NCBI GenBank assembly: GCA_003454335.1
Contig: DMKK01000289.1
Coordinates: forward strand, 6,468-15,396
Source of the DNA: Gammaproteobacteria bacterium
Lineage (GTDB): Bacteria > Pseudomonadota > Gammaproteobacteria > UBA9214
DNA: 8,929 nucleotides
Direction: 5' to 3'
Made by a program: the position numbers and the translations under genes. Within the stretch, counting starts at the first letter, position 1, and every line of letters begins with the position of its first letter. Shown here one piece after another: positions 6,340 to 8,929 of this stretch. The notes beneath the pieces were generated by a model. The model had not been told where the DNA came from. It was given only the letters and a program-made list of their open reading frames with translations, and searched no databases.

Positions 6340-7608
6340 ATGAGTGACAGCCTGGAACGCGGGCTTGAAGCCATGCGTGGTCAAATGGATGCGCGTGTGA
6401 TGTCCTATATGTCGACCTGCGTGCATTGCGGTATTTGTGCAGATGCCTGTCTTTTCTATACGGAAACCGGGGATGCACGTTACACACCGATCTACAAGAC
6501 CGAACCGCTACGCAAGCTGTGGCGGCAGGAATATACCTTCTGGGGCAAACTTGCGGCCAGCATGGGCTTGTCGAAGAAACTCACTGAACAGGACCTTGCT
6601 GACTGGGAAGAACTGGTCTATGACGGCTGTACCATGTGCAGTCGCTGCAGCATGGTGTGCCCGGTGGGTGTTGATATCGCCTACATGATCCGCAAGGTGA
6701 AGGAAGGGCTGTCCGCAGCCGGCTTTTCACCCGGGGACCTGGTAGAGGCCGGCAAGCGTGCCGTGGAGATCGGCAGCCCCATGGGTGTCACACTGAAAAC
6801 CCTGGAAGCGACTATTCGGGCACAGGAGAAGGAGACCGGACTCAAGATGCCACTGGATGTCGAGGGCGCCGACTACCTGTGCCTGTTCTCTTCCGGCGAG
6901 ATTGCCGGCTTCCCGGAATTCATCGGTTCACTGGCAAAGATATTCAAGGCAGGCGACGTGTCCTGGACCATCAGCAGCGATTATTTCGAGGCAACCAATA
7001 CTGGCGTACAACTGGGTAATTCGGGAATGGCGGCTACTCTGGTCGAGCGCGTGGTTGCCGCGGCGGAAAAACTGAAAGTGAAATATGTTATCAGTCCCGA
7101 GTGCGGCCATGCCTATACCACCCTTCGCTGGGATGCGCCGAATTTTATTGGCCGGCCATTGCCCTTCAAGGTTGTGCATATCATGGAATTGCTGGACGAA
7201 TTGCGTCGCGATGATCGTCTGAAAACCGAAGGCTTTACCAATGAGAAGCTCAGTTATCACGATCCCTGTAACGCCGGGCGTCGTGGTGGCGTGCTGGACC
7301 AGCCCCGCAAGCTGTTAAACATGGTGGCGCCGAACTTTGTCGAGTTACCCGAGACAGGTGCCATGAACTGGTGCTGTGGTGGTGGCGGTGGTGTCAGCTC
7401 CAACGAGCGTGCCGATGAATTGCGCCTGAAAGTTTTCAGTGCCAAGAAACGGCAGCTGGATGCAGTAAACGTAGAAGGGCTGGTGACCGCCTGTTCAAAC
7501 TGCCGGCATATGCTGGAAGACGGCCTGGAAGATAACGAGATGTACGAGGTCGAGTTGCTGGGCATTACCGAACTGATTGCAGACCACCTGGCCGGGGATG
7601 GTGTTTGA
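6340..7608 (+). CDS. HdrD/DsrK-like iron-sulfur protein with CCG domains
   Basis: A 422-residue cytoplasmic iron-sulfur protein of the heterodisulfide reductase D / DsrK type. The N-terminal ferredoxin domain has Cys27/30/33/37 and Cys97/100/103/107 (the last followed by Pro) for two [4Fe-4S] clusters. Two CCG-type domains follow. The first keeps only Cys255 (PECGHA). The second is complete: Cys310, then Cys345-Cys346 after 34 residues, then Cys385-x2-Cys388, the ligand pattern of the noncubane [4Fe-4S] cluster that cleaves disulfides in Hdr. One degenerate and one full CCG domain is also my recollection of DsrK. There is no signal peptide or membrane helix, so it should sit on the cytoplasmic face bound to the preceding NarI-like protein. 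GGGAG (6326-6330) precedes the start. Other CCG proteins (GlpC, LldE) work with dehydrogenases, but none is encoded here. The reaction catalysed is unknown. Confidence 0.85.
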   Translation: MSDSLERGLEAMRGQMDARVMSYMSTCVHCGICADACLFYTETGDARYTPIYKTEPLRKLWRQEYTFWGKLAASMGLSKKLTEQDLADWEELVYDGCTMCSRCSMVCPVGVDIAYMIRKVKEGLSAAGFSPGDLVEAGKRAVEIGSPMGVTLKTLEATIRAQEKETGLKMPLDVEGADYLCLFSSGEIAGFPEFIGSLAKIFKAGDVSWTISSDYFEATNTGVQLGNSGMAATLVERVVAAAEKLKVKYVISPECGHAYTTLRWDAPNFIGRPLPFKVVHIMELLDELRRDDRLKTEGFTNEKLSYHDPCNAGRRGGVLDQPRKLLNMVAPNFVELPETGAMNWCCGGGGGVSSNERADELRLKVFSAKKRQLDAVNVEGLVTACSNCRHMLEDGLEDNEMYEVELLGITELIADHLAGDGV

Positions 7609-7626
7609 CGGCATGCCTGGCCCGTA

Positions 7627-8118
7627 CTATGTACCTTGTGTATCCCCGGCATTCCATTCGCCACTGCGGCCGCCGGACTTGTGCAGCAGGCGTATATCCT
7701 CGATGACCATGCCGCGGTCCACTGCCTTGCACATGTCATAAATGGTCAGTGCAGCGACCGAAGCCGCGGTGAGGGCTTCCATTTCGACACCGGTCTGCCC
7801 CTTGAGCCGGCAGGCGGTGGTGATATGGACGCAGTTGTTGTCAGCGTCCAGCGTGATATCGACGTCAATGCCGGTGAGCAGCAAAGGATGACACATCGGG
7901 ATCAGTTCGGCACAGCGCTTGGCGGCCTGGATGCCGGCAACCCGGGCGACTGCGATGACGTCGCCTTTTTTATGACCACCGGACTCGATAAGCTGCAGGG
8001 TCTCCGCGGCCATGCGCACCCGGCCTCCGGCACGCGCTTCGCGTGTCGTCTCGGGCTTGTCGCCAACGTCGACCATGCGTGCGGCGCCACTGGCATCAAT
8101 ATGGGTGAGTTTGCTCAT
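7627..8118 (-). CDS. moaC: Cyclic pyranopterin monophosphate synthase MoaC
   Basis: Second enzyme of molybdenum/tungsten cofactor synthesis. It converts the 3',8-cyclo-GTP product of MoaA into cyclic pyranopterin monophosphate in the cytoplasm. With the start at 8118 the protein has 163 residues, the normal MoaC length, and its catalytic residues fall at the E. coli numbers: Lys51, His77 (in MCHPL), Glu112 and Glu114 (GVEMEAL), Asp128 and Lys131 (DMCKAVD). The frame extends upstream to 8172, but those 18 residues are not MoaC-like and would overlap tupA. No clear Shine-Dalgarno precedes 8118. The gene runs against the FDH operon, its stop 18 bases from that of the HdrD-like gene, and diverges from tupA. 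The product serves the cofactor of FdhA and any other molybdoenzymes of the cell. Confidence 0.96.
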   Translation of the reverse strand: MSKLTHIDASGAARMVDVGDKPETTREARAGGRVRMAAETLQLIESGGHKKGDVIAVARVAGIQAAKRCAELIPMCHPLLLTGIDVDITLDADNNCVHITTACRLKGQTGVEMEALTAASVAALTIYDMCKAVDRGMVIEDIRLLHKSGGRSGEWNAGDTQGT

Positions 8119-8153
8119 GGTGAATAACAATACTTGATTATGGAATGTTGTGC
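8119..8153. promoter_or_regulatory. Short divergent moaC/tupA control region with imperfect palindrome
   Basis: Only 35 bases separate the two start codons, so at least one promoter must reach into the neighbouring gene. Within it TAACAA (8125-8130) and TTGATTA (8134-8140) form an inverted repeat, perfect apart from one extra A, around the spacer TAC. On the minus strand CATAAT (8142 down to 8137) matches five of six bases of a -10 box for moaC and overlaps the palindrome. I see no good -35 for either gene. A metal-responsive repressor site (molybdate or tungstate) is a reasonable guess but not shown. Confidence 0.3.
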
Positions 8154-8929
8154 ATGAAAAGCCCTTTTGCAAATCTGATTGTACTCTTCCTGTTCCTGGT
8201 TGCTACGCACTCACTGGCCGGTGAACGCCAGGTGGTGCGCATGGCCATCACTACCAGTACTGAAAACTCGGGCCTGCTTGCGGTTATTCAACCGGCCTTT
8301 GAGCAGGCGCTGGACATCAGGGTACATATCATTGCGGTGGGTACCGGCAAGGCGCTGGAACTGGGGCGGCGCGGTGATGTCGATGTGGTGCTGGTGCATG
8401 CGCGGCTGGCTGAGGAGGCATTCGTGGCGGCCGGTTTTGGTGTGGCCCGTCATGAGATTATGTACAACGATTTTATTATTGTCGGTCCGGAGGATGATCC
8501 TGCCGGTGTGCGCGGCATGCAGGATGCCGGCAAGGCACTGCTACAGATCGAGGCTGCTGCAGCCCCCTTCGTGTCACGTGGTGATGACTCCGGTACCCAC
8601 AAGAAGGAACAGGTGATCTGGCAACAGGCCGGTATTGAACCGCAGGGGCACTGGTACCGGCAGGTGGGTCAGGGCATGGGCAAGAGCCTGCAGATTGCCG
8701 GTGAGATGCAGGCCTACACGCTGGTTGACCGTGGTACCTGGCTGGCCCACCGTGCAACTATCCCGCTCAAACTGCTGGTGTTCGATGGCGCTGACCTGAA
8801 AAATGCCTACGGTATTATCGCGGTCAGCCCGGAACGTTTCCCGGATGTACATTATTCAGAGGTAGAACGCCTGATTCGCTGGTTTGAGTCCGATGCGGCA
8901 CATGCCCTGATTGCCGGCTACCGCGTCGA
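8154..8929 (+). CDS. tupA: Tungstate ABC transporter, periplasmic binding protein TupA (3' partial)
   Basis: Periplasmic protein that captures tungstate and hands it to the TupBC membrane transporter. The frame opened by the ATG at 8154 is uninterrupted to the window end (258 codons), so the C-terminus is missing. Residues 1-22 form a Sec signal peptide with a hydrophobic core and likely cleavage after SLA. TupA family blocks follow in order: ITTSTENSGLL, IAVGTGKALELG, GDVDVVLVHAR, MYNDFIIVGPEDDPAG, FVSRGDDSGTHKKE, VGQGMGKSLQIA and YTLVDRGTWLA. These separate it from ModA and phosphate-binding proteins. In the family the first block usually reads TTTS; here the first Thr is Ile. An in-frame ATG at 8145 is an alternative start, but GGAA (8142-8145) suits 8154 better. 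tupB and tupC would be expected just beyond the window. Confidence 0.93.
   Translation, partial: MKSPFANLIVLFLFLVATHSLAGERQVVRMAITTSTENSGLLAVIQPAFEQALDIRVHIIAVGTGKALELGRRGDVDVVLVHARLAEEAFVAAGFGVARHEIMYNDFIIVGPEDDPAGVRGMQDAGKALLQIEAAAAPFVSRGDDSGTHKKEQVIWQQAGIEPQGHWYRQVGQGMGKSLQIAGEMQAYTLVDRGTWLAHRATIPLKLLVFDGADLKNAYGIIAVSPERFPDVHYSEVERLIRWFESDAAHALIAGYRV

Noticed and set aside
7609..7626. Bidirectional terminator between the HdrD-like gene and moaC
   Set aside because: Only 18 bases are available; GGCATGCC is a short palindrome with no stable stem and no T-run.
7636..8127. Plus-strand 163-codon frame opposite moaC
   Set aside because: MoaC on the minus strand is unmistakable; the opposite frame has no recognisable motif.
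8119..8172. N-terminal extension of moaC to 8172
   Set aside because: The shorter protein puts every catalytic residue at the E. coli MoaC number, and the extension would run over the tupA start.
8179..8616. Plus-strand 145-codon frame rich in Arg, Trp and Cys inside tupA
   Set aside because: It is an out-of-frame shadow of tupA, whose own frame carries all the family blocks through to the window end.
1..8929. CRISPR arrays, tRNA or rRNA genes, insertion sequences
   Set aside because: No regular spaced repeats, no tRNA- or rRNA-like stretch and no transposase or terminal inverted repeats were seen; the window is almost fully coding.

Overview
This window holds a respiratory formate dehydrogenase (FDH) operon of a bacterium, followed by two genes for getting and using its pterin metal cofactor. 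GC content is moderate to high and most genes have good Shine-Dalgarno sites. The FDH genes belong to a layout common in Pseudomonadota: TorD-type chaperone, small Tat-targeted protein, then catalytic, iron-sulfur and cytochrome b subunits. A gammaproteobacterium is my best guess, but nothing in the sequence fixes the lineage more closely.

Layout, left to right. A TorD/DmsD-family chaperone gene (1-558, 5' end outside the window) leads into a 79-residue protein with a twin-arginine signal (607-846). Next come fdhA (925-3813, molybdopterin catalytic subunit with Cys in place of selenocysteine), fdhB (3828-4463, four [4Fe-4S] clusters) and fdhC (4498-5562, membrane cytochrome b). A 110-base gap containing a tiny ORF and a strong hairpin separates these from two further same-strand genes. 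One is a NarI/DsrM-like membrane cytochrome b (5673-6311). The other is an HdrD/DsrK-like iron-sulfur protein with a complete CCG cluster motif (6340-7608). On the minus strand lies moaC (7627-8118), convergent with the previous gene. The plus-strand gene tupA (8154 to beyond the window end) encodes a tungstate-binding periplasmic protein and diverges from moaC across only 35 bases.

How they work together (inference). The chaperone would guard the FdhA signal peptide during cofactor loading. FdhA would then be exported by Tat and oxidise formate in the periplasm, with electrons passing through FdhB to the haems of FdhC and into the quinone pool. TupA would supply tungstate and MoaC would make the pterin precursor, so the enzyme may contain tungsten rather than molybdenum. 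The least ordinary part is the NarI-like plus HdrD-like pair next to the FDH. It resembles the DsrMK and HdrED modules that link membrane quinol or phenazine to cytoplasmic disulfide/thiol chemistry. It suggests an unreported route from formate through quinol to a cytoplasmic disulfide or thiol-type substrate, although that substrate is not visible here.
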